From contig JAFXOV010000015.1 of NCBI GenBank assembly GCA_017528425.1, positions 62,001 through 126,000 on the forward strand: 64,000 nt of DNA. Reading direction: 5' to 3'. The notes below the pieces were generated by a model, which made no database searches, had not been told where the DNA came from, and saw only the letters and a list, made by a program, of their open reading frames with translations. This DNA comes from Elusimicrobiota bacterium. GTDB taxonomy: Bacteria > Elusimicrobiota > Endomicrobiia > Endomicrobiales > Endomicrobiaceae. The translations under genes were made by a program, and so were the position numbers. Positions 26,663-34,392 of this stretch are shown here, one piece after another (the first letter of the stretch is position 1; each line of letters begins with the position of its first letter).

Positions 26663-27259
26663 ATGAAGAAGTTGTCAGCAGTAGTATTGTCGTTAATGCT
26701 TTGTGTAAGTATGTCTTTTGCTGCAAGAGGGGGAAGCAGTAGCAGCAGTTCTTCTCAAAAGAAATCATCAAGCAGTTCAAGTTCATCAAGCGGTAGTTTC
26801 GGTTTAGGTTATTCTCAAGTAAATTTTAATCAATCTATTAACGGAGTTGGAAACATAAGTTTTGCTTTTGATGAAGTTGCGGGAAGATATTGGTTTGATG
26901 ACAAGCTTGCTATAGATGTTCAGTTGGGATTCGGCAGCGGAGATGCAACATCAAGATTTTTGATTGGTGGTAAAGTTTTAGGTAATGTTGTATCTCTTAA
27001 CAATTTAAATGTTTATTTATTCGGTGGTCTTGCTTTCGGTAGTTTTACATTAAAGACCGGCCCTGTAGATCAAGATTACTCTCTCTTCTCAATTCATGGC
27101 GGTGTAGGTGCCGAATACTATGTTCTTCCTTGTTTATCAGTTCTTACCGAAATGGGTCTTCGTTATATCAGTGTTAAACCGGATGGAGGAAACTCTCTTT
27201 CTGATTTTGCAATATATGCAGAATGGTTACCTCAAGCAGGTGTAAGATATTATTTCTAA
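26663..27259 (+). CDS. Small outer-membrane beta-barrel candidate with Ser-rich N-terminus
   Basis: A 198-residue exported protein with a signal peptide (MKKLSAVVLSLMLCVSMSFA). Right after the cleavage site is a low-complexity region of about 25 residues made almost only of Ser, with Gly and Lys. The rest alternates polar and hydrophobic residues with Gly and aromatic turns (LAIDVQLGFGSGD, LFGGLAFGSFTL, SIHGGVGAEYYVL) and ends in YYF, as outer-membrane barrels often do. Eight strands would fit. The start has a perfect AAGGAGG. The Ser run may be a linker or export spacer. Function unknown. Confidence 0.7.
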   Translation: MKKLSAVVLSLMLCVSMSFAARGGSSSSSSSQKKSSSSSSSSSGSFGLGYSQVNFNQSINGVGNISFAFDEVAGRYWFDDKLAIDVQLGFGSGDATSRFLIGGKVLGNVVSLNNLNVYLFGGLAFGSFTLKTGPVDQDYSLFSIHGGVGAEYYVLPCLSVLTEMGLRYISVKPDGGNSLSDFAIYAEWLPQAGVRYYF

Positions 27260-27282
27260 TTGTTAACAAATACTTAAAAATG

Positions 27283-27326
27283 AATTTAGCTTGTAATGAG
27301 TTTATCGTTACAAGCTAAATTTTTTT
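27283..27326. terminator. Bidirectional terminator between the barrel gene and hydF
   Basis: A perfect 14-base inverted repeat, 27283-27296 (AATTTAGCTTGTAA) with 27308-27321, followed by a T-run on the plus strand. Two convergent genes meet here, and the stem edge (A/T-rich on both sides) can end transcription from either direction; the hydF stop codon lies just to the right. Confidence 0.85.
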
Positions 27327-28554
27327 ATAAACTTTTTATGAAAGGTTGTATTACTCTGTCTAAAGTGTTGTTTACGAAAGATATTACCATACCGTAATTT
27401 GTTATAGGTATATTTTTATCTGCGGCATAATTTAATCTGGATATCATTTGTTTTTTGTTAATCATACATCCGCCGCAATGTATAATTAAAGAGTACTGTT
27501 CCAGATTTTTAGGATAGTCTATTCCTGAAGAAACATCGAATTTTATTTCAAAACCTAAATATTTGCTTAACATTTTAGGAATTTTTACTCTGCCGATATC
27601 GTCTTTACTTGCATGATGAGAACATGCTTCGGCTATAAGAATTTTATCTGTAGGTTTTAAATTTTTAATTGCTTTAATTCCGTTAAGCATGGTTTTAAAA
27701 TCCGACTTGTTGGAAGAAAAAATTATCGAAAAAGTTGTAAATGCTGTATCTTCGGGAATAATATCCAAAACTTTTTTTACAACCTGGCTGTCACAAATTA
27801 CGATATCGGGTTTATCTTTTAATTTTTCCAATGTCTGTTTAAGTTCCGTTTCCTTCGTTATTATAACGACAGCATTTATATCAAGACATGCTCTTATCAT
27901 TTGTACCTGAGGTAAAATAAGTCTTCCTTTCGGTGCTCCCAAATCCAAGGGAACAACCATAACAACCGTTTGAAAACTTTTTATTATGTTTTGTGTAAGA
28001 GGTTGTAAATTTAAACTTTCTTCCGGAATTACGGAAAGAAGGTTTTGTTTCAGTCCCGATAAAAAAGATTCTCTGTACTTTTTATCATTTAATAATTCCG
28101 TTTCAATAAACTTATATTGCGAAAAACTTCTAATAAAATCTGCGGTTAATTGTTCTTTTTTATAATTGTTTATAACAAACAAAAACGGTGTTTTTTTGTT
28201 GTTTAGTTGTTCTATAATATTATTCTCGTATTCCGTCCAAAGATTCGGAGTTAAAACGATAATCGCAACATCCGTCGAATCAAAAATTCTATTAGTCCTT
28301 TCTATCCTTTCTTTCGACAGATCGGATATATCGTCCATTCCCGCCGTATCAATAAGTGTTACAGGTCCTAAAGGGGAAAGTTCCATGCTTTTATAAACGG
28401 AATCCGTTGTCGTTCCTGCTACCGGAGAAACTATAGAAGTATCTTGTCCCGAAATATAATTTACAAGTGTGGATTTACCTACATTTGTTCTTCCGAAAAC
28501 GCCTATATGTATTCTTAAAGATTTCGGAGTATTAAATTCCGTTTTATTTTCCAT
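27325..28554 (-). CDS. hydF: [FeFe]-hydrogenase H-cluster maturation GTPase
   Basis: HydF is the scaffold on which the two-iron part of the H-cluster is assembled by HydE and HydG before transfer to the hydrogenase. The protein is 409 residues. Residues 15-190 form a TrmE-like GTPase: GVFGRTNVGKSTLVNYI, PVAGTTTDS, LIDTAGMDD. The cluster-binding C-terminal motif is fully present: Cys311-x-His313, then His359-Cys360-x2-Cys363. It points to hydrogen metabolism; no hydE, hydG or hydrogenase gene lies in the window. A 20-base gap separates it from the upstream membrane TPR gene. Confidence 0.96.
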   Translation of the reverse strand: MENKTEFNTPKSLRIHIGVFGRTNVGKSTLVNYISGQDTSIVSPVAGTTTDSVYKSMELSPLGPVTLIDTAGMDDISDLSKERIERTNRIFDSTDVAIIVLTPNLWTEYENNIIEQLNNKKTPFLFVINNYKKEQLTADFIRSFSQYKFIETELLNDKKYRESFLSGLKQNLLSVIPEESLNLQPLTQNIIKSFQTVVMVVPLDLGAPKGRLILPQVQMIRACLDINAVVIITKETELKQTLEKLKDKPDIVICDSQVVKKVLDIIPEDTAFTTFSIIFSSNKSDFKTMLNGIKAIKNLKPTDKILIAEACSHHASKDDIGRVKIPKMLSKYLGFEIKFDVSSGIDYPKNLEQYSLIIHCGGCMINKKQMISRLNYAADKNIPITNYGMVISFVNNTLDRVIQPFIKSL

Positions 28555-28574
28555 GTTCAGTTCCTAAAAAACTT

Positions 28575-30128
28575 TTAAAACCCGGGTAATCTCTCAATGT
28601 GTTTTAAAAGAAGTTTATCGTTTGGCTTCATTGCATAAGCTTGTTTTGCAAACTTTATGGCTTTTTCCATATCTCCTTCATAATAATAAACTTCACTTAA
28701 ATAAAATATTGTTACAAAATGTTCTTCTTCTTCCAAAAGACTTAATAAAAGTTCTTTGGCTTCTTTTAAATCATCTTTGGCTATAAGTGCTGCACTTATA
28801 TTTAAAGAATTTTCGTATGTATCTTTCAAAGCTCGGGTTTTTTTAAACAATTTTAAAGCTTCATCATATTCTCCGGCATAGAAATATTGTTTTGCAAGTC
28901 CTGAAGAACATAAATGATAATTAGGAGCATCTTTGTACGCATTAAGCCAAAATATGTCGGAATTAATATATTTATCTATATTTATAAAAGATTTAAAAGA
29001 AAACAAAATCAGTATAATAACAAACAATGTAATAAACGATTTTTTCAAACCTTTTTTTCTTTTTAGAATATTATCTGTGGCCTGTATAAAAATCATTGCC
29101 AAAAAGAACAAAGGCAAGAATAATCTGTGATAAAACACTTGATTTTCATATAAAAAAACCGTAGGGAACAAAATACCGACAATGGTAAGGAAAGAAAAAA
29201 TCATCAATCTTCTGTCTGCAAGTTTTTTATAGTAAATTATAAACAACAATATCACGAAAAGACCGCTTATGATAATATCTGTTACCGATATATCCACGTC
29301 GAATAAAATTGCATGTATATGGTCGGGGAAAACAAACTTTCTTATATATAACACCATTATATTGAAAAAGTTTATATACGTATCGGGATTTGTTAAGAAA
29401 TAAATAAAATCCGATGACGGAACAGCTTTACTTCTTAATATAAAATATATAACGGTGGGTACAAGAAGATATATAAAAAGTTTAATATACTCTTTAATTG
29501 TCACTTTGTATTTAAAGAGGAAACTGAAAACAAAGAACAAAGGGAAAAATATCAGTGCTGATTCTTTAGTAAACAATGCTATGGTATAGAAAAGCGCTTG
29601 AAGTATTAAATATCTTGTTTTTTTTGTTTCCAGGTAGCTTATAAACACAAAGAAAGCAAGTAAAATAAAAATTGCTATCAAAATTTCAGCACGAGTGGAA
29701 ACATAAGCCGCATTAGATGAAATTATCGGATGTACGGCAAACAGAAGTAAAACACATTTTGAAATAGTCTCGTTAAAATCAAGTTTTAAAAGCAAAAAAT
29801 ACATTATGTATATGGCAAAACAAAATAATTGTAAGTTCCCGAAGTGGTAAATTTTACTGCTAAACCCGAACAAAATAGTTTCCAAAGCAAAAGTCAAAAC
29901 AAAAATCGGTCTGTAATACGGAATATCGGCATGATCTTTATCATAACAATTTGTTTTAAAAATTTCCGGAATGTTTTCTGCTTTTGATATTCTTTCAAGA
30001 TTGTTTGTTATTGTTGTCTTATCATCCAAAGATAACAAATCGAAATTCACGGACTTACCGTACACAATAAAAACAACAACAGCAACCGCAATTGCAAAAA
30101 ATATCGTTGACGAAAAAATTTTTCTCAT
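28575..30128 (-). CDS. Membrane protein with C-terminal TPR repeats, glycosyltransferase C-like
   Basis: A 517-residue protein. The N-terminal about 370 residues carry roughly ten transmembrane segments with an extracytoplasmic loop after the first (SLDDKTTITNN, then YDKDHADIPYYRPIF). This is the pattern of lipid-phosphate-dependent glycosyltransferases and of the TMTC group, where an acidic pair in the first loop is catalytic. The last about 110 residues are TPR-like (KQYFYAGEYDEALKLFKKTR, YYYEGDMEKAIKFAKQAY). It may glycosylate exported proteins or lipids; substrate unknown. It starts divergently from the sugar ABC operon and reads toward hydF. Confidence 0.75.
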   Translation of the reverse strand: MRKIFSSTIFFAIAVAVVVFIVYGKSVNFDLLSLDDKTTITNNLERISKAENIPEIFKTNCYDKDHADIPYYRPIFVLTFALETILFGFSSKIYHFGNLQLFCFAIYIMYFLLLKLDFNETISKCVLLLFAVHPIISSNAAYVSTRAEILIAIFILLAFFVFISYLETKKTRYLILQALFYTIALFTKESALIFFPLFFVFSFLFKYKVTIKEYIKLFIYLLVPTVIYFILRSKAVPSSDFIYFLTNPDTYINFFNIMVLYIRKFVFPDHIHAILFDVDISVTDIIISGLFVILLFIIYYKKLADRRLMIFSFLTIVGILFPTVFLYENQVFYHRLFLPLFFLAMIFIQATDNILKRKKGLKKSFITLFVIILILFSFKSFINIDKYINSDIFWLNAYKDAPNYHLCSSGLAKQYFYAGEYDEALKLFKKTRALKDTYENSLNISAALIAKDDLKEAKELLLSLLEEEEHFVTIFYLSEVYYYEGDMEKAIKFAKQAYAMKPNDKLLLKHIERLPGF

Positions 30129-30196
30129 ATGTATATATAACCTTTATGAATATATTTTGCTTATTATTTTAACAAATTTTACATTTAAATGTATAA

Positions 30197-30226
30197 TTGA
30201 CTATATTTTATAAAATTTGATAAAAT
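30197..30226 (+). promoter_or_regulatory. Putative sigma-70-type promoter of the sugar ABC operon
   Basis: TTGACT (30197-30202) and TAAAAT (30221-30226) are 18 bases apart, giving a leader of about 48 bases before the solute-binding protein start. The same pair with the same spacing occurs upstream of the ATP synthase operon. Confidence 0.5.
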
Positions 30227-30280
30227 ACACAAGTTAAAACACTAATCAGAAAAATAATTTTACATGGGGGAATATAATAA

Positions 30281-31582
30281 ATGTCTAAAAGAAATCTCAT
30301 CATTGCTCTGCAATCCTTATGTTTATGTCTTGCAATATTTATGGTTGCCGGTTGTTCGGGTGGCGGAAGCGGAAAGAATGAAGATGCCGTAAAAATTTGG
30401 CATTGGATGACAGACAGACAAGAAGCATTTGAAAAGTTGGCAAACGATTATTACAAATTAACGGGCGTAAAAGTTATTTTCGAAACATATGCCCCTACCG
30501 ACGTATATAAAAATAAAATCACGGCAGCGGCAAGCGGACATTTATTACCTGATATTTACAATCCTCAAAGCGATAAGAAAGAATTGGCATCTTACATTAA
30601 TGCCGGATACATTGCAGATTTAACCGACGAAATGAACACCGGTTGGAAAGATGTATTCTTTGAAAAATCTTTAATAGCAAACTCTTTTGAAGAAAATAAT
30701 GAGTGGGGCGTTAAACCCGGTATTTACGGAGTTCCTTTGGATGTAAGTTCTTTAATGATTTATTATAACAAAGACTTATTTGCACAAGCAGGACTTGATC
30801 CTGAAAATCCTCCTAAAACATGGCCGGAATTTATAGAAGCAGGTAAAAAGCTAAGAGAAGCCGGAATTCAACCTTTCGTAAGCGGTTTCGGTGAAGCTTG
30901 GCTCATAGGTGCATTTGCTTCTTCTTATCAGTGGTCTTTGTTCGGTAAACAGGGAATAATCGACACTATCGATGGAAAAATCCCTTACAATGACAAGAGA
31001 TGGTTAAAAATATTCCAACTTTTTGAAGAAATGAAAGATAACAAAATGTTCGCATCCGGAATTGTTACTATGGTAAACAAAGATTCCGAAAGAACATTTG
31101 CTACGGGAAGAGCGACAATGACATTTAACGGTTCATGGGGCGTAAATGTTTATAAATCCATGAATCCTGCATTAAACTACGGTCTTATGTACCCGCCTTC
31201 ATTACCTGATGCACCGTATCCTTTATTGGTATTCGGAGGAGACGGATCTTCAATGTTTGTTAATGCAGAATCTCCGAGAAAAGATAAAGCAATCGCTTTC
31301 TTAAAATGGTTTACCGAAAAAGATCAACAAGCTTACTTGGCAAAAGAAACATTAAATATACCTTCAAATAAAGACAGTGCTCAGGATTTACCTGAAATAT
31401 TACAAGAGTTTTCCAAGAGTATCACAAGAACATTTGAAAACTTGCCTAAATTGGAAGCATGGCAGGTTACAAATTATATAAATATTAACTTACAGTCTGT
31501 AATAATAGGTGAAAAAGATCCTGCTAAAGCAGTTAGAGAAATTCAAGAAGAAAAATTAAGACAGATGAAGGTGCAAAAATGA
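30281..31582 (+). CDS. Sugar ABC transporter solute-binding lipoprotein
   Basis: A 433-residue family 1 extracellular binding protein. The signal ends in a lipobox (FMVAGC), and the mature part starts with a Gly/Ser spacer. VKIWHWMTDRQEAFEKLAND opens the fold; YGVPLDVSSLMIYYNKDLFAQAG and the ATGRATMTFNGSWG segment are typical of binding proteins for oligosaccharides. It captures sugar in the periplasm and hands it to the two permeases encoded next (overlap of 4 bases). Sugar specificity cannot be told. GGGG lies about 12 bases before the ATG. Confidence 0.93.
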   Translation: MSKRNLIIALQSLCLCLAIFMVAGCSGGGSGKNEDAVKIWHWMTDRQEAFEKLANDYYKLTGVKVIFETYAPTDVYKNKITAAASGHLLPDIYNPQSDKKELASYINAGYIADLTDEMNTGWKDVFFEKSLIANSFEENNEWGVKPGIYGVPLDVSSLMIYYNKDLFAQAGLDPENPPKTWPEFIEAGKKLREAGIQPFVSGFGEAWLIGAFASSYQWSLFGKQGIIDTIDGKIPYNDKRWLKIFQLFEEMKDNKMFASGIVTMVNKDSERTFATGRATMTFNGSWGVNVYKSMNPALNYGLMYPPSLPDAPYPLLVFGGDGSSMFVNAESPRKDKAIAFLKWFTEKDQQAYLAKETLNIPSNKDSAQDLPEILQEFSKSITRTFENLPKLEAWQVTNYININLQSVIIGEKDPAKAVREIQEEKLRQMKVQK

Positions 31583-32463
31583 TGAACGCATCCCCAAAAG
31601 AAAAAACATTCAATATGATGTTTATCTTGCCGGCGTTGTTGTTGTTTTTGGTATTTAATTTATATCCTTTACTAAGAACAATACAGTTGAGTTTTTTCCA
31701 GTGGAACGGTATAGATAAGGATATGGTTTTTGTAGGTTTCGCACAATACAAACATATTATATTTAACAATCCCGCATATTGGAAATCCATGTTAAATGCC
31801 GGTTATATTACTCTTTTATGTTTAACTTTGCAGAACGGATTGGCATTGCTTCTTGCAATATTGGTTAACAGACAAATAAAAGGGGAAAATATATACAGAG
31901 TAATATTTTTCTTGCCGCCCGTACTTTCCGGTATAGTTGTAGGTTTGATATGGAAATTTATGTACGACGGTAATTTCGGTATTTTGAACAGCTGGTTGGC
32001 ATCAATCGGTTTCGAACAATTTAAAGATTTTGCATGGCTTTCCGAAATTAAAACGGCTTTGTCTTCGGTAGCCGTAGTTCACATGTGGAAAGGTTTCGGT
32101 TACGGTTTCATAATACTTCTTGCCGGTCTTCAAACAATTCCTAACGAATTATATGAAGCAGCGGAAGTTGACGGTGCCGACAAATGGCAGCAGTTTAGAC
32201 ATATTACCGTTCCATCCATGATACCTGTATTTACAATGGTTACGGTATTAACCGTTTTGGGTGCTATGCAGATATTCGATTTGATTTATTCTATGACACA
32301 AGGCGGACCTGCAGGTCATACGGATGTGCCTATCACTATGATTTATAAATACATGAATAACGGAGAATTCGGGTATTCTACCGCCATGGCAGTTATATTC
32401 GGTTTAGTATTATTGATAGCAAGTATTTGTCAGCTTTACGCAAGTAAAAAATTTAATAAGTAA
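31579..32463 (+). CDS. Sugar ABC transporter permease, MalF type
   Basis: A 294-residue inner-membrane protein with six transmembrane segments. The start sequence FILPALLLFLVFNLYPL and the cytoplasmic EAA loop EAAEVDGADKWQQFRHITVPS at about residue 195, which docks on the ATPase, are hallmark features. The start codon overlaps the binding-protein stop (ATGA), showing coupling. Two Met codons are adjacent; either may start. It pairs with the next permease to form the channel. Confidence 0.95.
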   Translation: MMNASPKEKTFNMMFILPALLLFLVFNLYPLLRTIQLSFFQWNGIDKDMVFVGFAQYKHIIFNNPAYWKSMLNAGYITLLCLTLQNGLALLLAILVNRQIKGENIYRVIFFLPPVLSGIVVGLIWKFMYDGNFGILNSWLASIGFEQFKDFAWLSEIKTALSSVAVVHMWKGFGYGFIILLAGLQTIPNELYEAAEVDGADKWQQFRHITVPSMIPVFTMVTVLTVLGAMQIFDLIYSMTQGGPAGHTDVPITMIYKYMNNGEFGYSTAMAVIFGLVLLIASICQLYASKKFNK

Positions 32464-32484
32464 AGATATAAATAGGATATAAAA

Positions 32485-33324
32485 ATGAACTCATTTAAAG
32501 TAAAAAAGAAAATTTTAGATGTTATTACACATGTTATTTTGATAGCTGTGGCACTCACTTGTGTATTCCCTGTTTTTTGGATGTTATCTTCTTCATTAAA
32601 AACAAACGAAGAAATATTCAAAAGTATTACTTTATTTCCTGAAGCATGGCAATGGAGCAACTACACTGAAGCTTTATTAAAAGCAAAATTCGGTATGTAT
32701 TTCTTAAACAGCCTTATTTATACCGTTGTAGGAGTTTCTGCAATTGTTATTGTAACATCAATGGCTGCTTATGCTTTTGCAAGACTTGAGTTCTGGGGAA
32801 AAACGATTTTATTCTATTTGTTGATATCTACATTATTAATTCCTATACCGGGCGCTTTCGTTCCGTTATATCTTTTACTTAAAAGTTTACATTTATTGGA
32901 TACAAGAACCGGTCTTTTGTTATGTTATATAAGCGGCGGTATTGCTTTCGGATTGTTCTTGTTAAAAGCATTCTTCGAAGAATTGCCGAGAGAAATAGAA
33001 GAAGCAGCTTTAATAGACGGATGTTCAAGGTTCGGTATATACTGGAGAATAGCTTTACCTCTTGCAAAACCGGCCGTTGCAACACTTGTTATCATTCAAT
33101 GTTTAACAATATGGAACGAATTCTTGTTGGCTTTGGTTGTTTTACAGGATCCTTCAAAAATGCCTATACAGAGAGGTTTGATGGTGTTCCAGGGAACACA
33201 CATGACGGATTATCCTCTTTTGATGGCAGGTCTTACAATAGCAACAGTTCCTATAGTAATAATTTATCTTCTTATGCAGAAACATATCGTTAAAGGTATT
33301 GCTGCAGGTGCCGTAAAAGGATAA
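32485..33324 (+). CDS. Sugar ABC transporter permease, MalG type
   Basis: A 279-residue inner-membrane protein with six transmembrane segments, the second half of the sugar channel. Signatures: FPVFWMLSSSLKTNEEIF near the N-terminus and the EAA loop EEAALIDGCSRFGIYWRIAL around residue 175, then WNEFLLALV. AGGAT precedes the start. No ATP-binding subunit gene follows; a HAD phosphatase does. Many sugar importers of this type share an ATPase (MsmX/UgpC-like) encoded elsewhere, which is the likely case here. Confidence 0.95.
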   Translation: MNSFKVKKKILDVITHVILIAVALTCVFPVFWMLSSSLKTNEEIFKSITLFPEAWQWSNYTEALLKAKFGMYFLNSLIYTVVGVSAIVIVTSMAAYAFARLEFWGKTILFYLLISTLLIPIPGAFVPLYLLLKSLHLLDTRTGLLLCYISGGIAFGLFLLKAFFEELPREIEEAALIDGCSRFGIYWRIALPLAKPAVATLVIIQCLTIWNEFLLALVVLQDPSKMPIQRGLMVFQGTHMTDYPLLMAGLTIATVPIVIIYLLMQKHIVKGIAAGAVKG

Positions 33325-33361
33325 ACCCTTAAACCTTTTCTATAATCTTGAGGTTTTTAGA

Positions 33362-33982
33362 ATGTCGGGCAAACTTATTATTTTTGATTTAGGTAAAGTT
33401 ATTTTTGATTACGATTTGAGCATAATATCTAAATCCTTGTCCGAATATTCACCGAAAAAAGAATTGTTCGAAAATATGGAACAATTTGTTATTTCTCACA
33501 TAGATATATTCGCAAAATATGAAAGAGGTCTTATAGAATCCCGTGATTTTTATAAAACAATGGTTGATTTGTTGGTATTGGAAAATTTGCCTTTTGAAAA
33601 GTTTTCCGATATTTGGAACAATATTTTTACACCCATACAAGATGTTATCGACTTGGTAACCTCGTTATCTCACAGATACGATCTTGCAATGTTATCAAAT
33701 ACCAACGAACTTCATTTTAACTTTTTGTATGAAAAGTATCCGGATATATTTTTAAAGTTTAAAAAACTTCATTTATCTTATTTAATGCACGAAAGAAAAC
33801 CGGATGCTCAAATATACGAACAGGTTATAAAAGAACATAATGTCGAACCGCACAATATATTTTTTACGGACGATAATAAAGAAAACGTTTATTCCGCCAT
33901 GCTTTGCGGAATAAAAGCTTTTTCTTTTAAAAATATAATAAAATTAAGACAAGATTTGGAAAGTTTCGGGATAGAAGTATGA
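33362..33982 (+). CDS. HAD-family hydrolase, YihX-like
   Basis: A 206-residue soluble hydrolase. Motif I is IFDLGKVIFDYD, with Gly in place of the second Asp but the later Asp present, as in the YihX group that dephosphorylates sugar phosphates such as glucose-1-phosphate. Motif II is LAMLSNTNELH, the conserved Lys lies in HERKPDAQIYEQ, and motif IV is IFFTDDNKENV. Its position directly after the sugar importer (37 bases) suggests a sugar phosphatase role, by inference. It overlaps the next gene by 4 bases and so joins the RF-nadE-radC run. Confidence 0.87.
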   Translation: MSGKLIIFDLGKVIFDYDLSIISKSLSEYSPKKELFENMEQFVISHIDIFAKYERGLIESRDFYKTMVDLLVLENLPFEKFSDIWNNIFTPIQDVIDLVTSLSHRYDLAMLSNTNELHFNFLYEKYPDIFLKFKKLHLSYLMHERKPDAQIYEQVIKEHNVEPHNIFFTDDNKENVYSAMLCGIKAFSFKNIIKLRQDLESFGIEV

Positions 33983-34392
33983 TAAATTTCGGAATAACAA
34001 TATCAAAACAAAAAGAACTTGAAGACAAATTCGTTAAGTTAAACATTAAAGAATGCGATATCGTTGAAAAATTTGTTCACTCGTCGGGTAAAGGCGGTCA
34101 AAACGTGAACAAAGTTGCAACTTGTGTATATTTAAAATATCTTCCTTTAAACATAGAAATAAAATGCCAAAAAGCAAGAACTCAACTTTTAAACAGATAT
34201 TATGCAAGGAGAATGTTAGCGGAAGAAATAGAGTGCAGACTTTTGGGTGAAAAAAGCAAAAAACAAAGAGAAATCGAAAAAATAAGGCAACAAAAAAGAA
34301 AAAGAAGCAAAAGAGCCAAAGAAAAAATTTTGGAATTAAAAAGAATGAATTCCGAGAAGAAAGAAAACAGAAAGAAGGTTATAATAGAATGA
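33979..34392 (+). CDS. Stand-alone release-factor domain protein (ArfB/PrfH-like)
   Basis: A 137-residue protein with the peptidyl-tRNA hydrolysing motif HSSGKGGQNVNKVATCVYL (GGQ at about residues 38-40) and no codon-recognition domains. The C-terminal 60 residues are a very basic helix (RQQKRKRSKRAKEKILELK), similar in character to the ArfB tail that enters the empty mRNA channel of stalled ribosomes. ArfB-like rescue of nonstop ribosomes is the likely role. It overlaps its neighbours by 4 bases on each side (ATGA), so translation is coupled to the HAD gene and nadE. Confidence 0.85.
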   Translation: MINFGITISKQKELEDKFVKLNIKECDIVEKFVHSSGKGGQNVNKVATCVYLKYLPLNIEIKCQKARTQLLNRYYARRMLAEEIECRLLGEKSKKQREIEKIRQQKRKRSKRAKEKILELKRMNSEKKENRKKVIIE

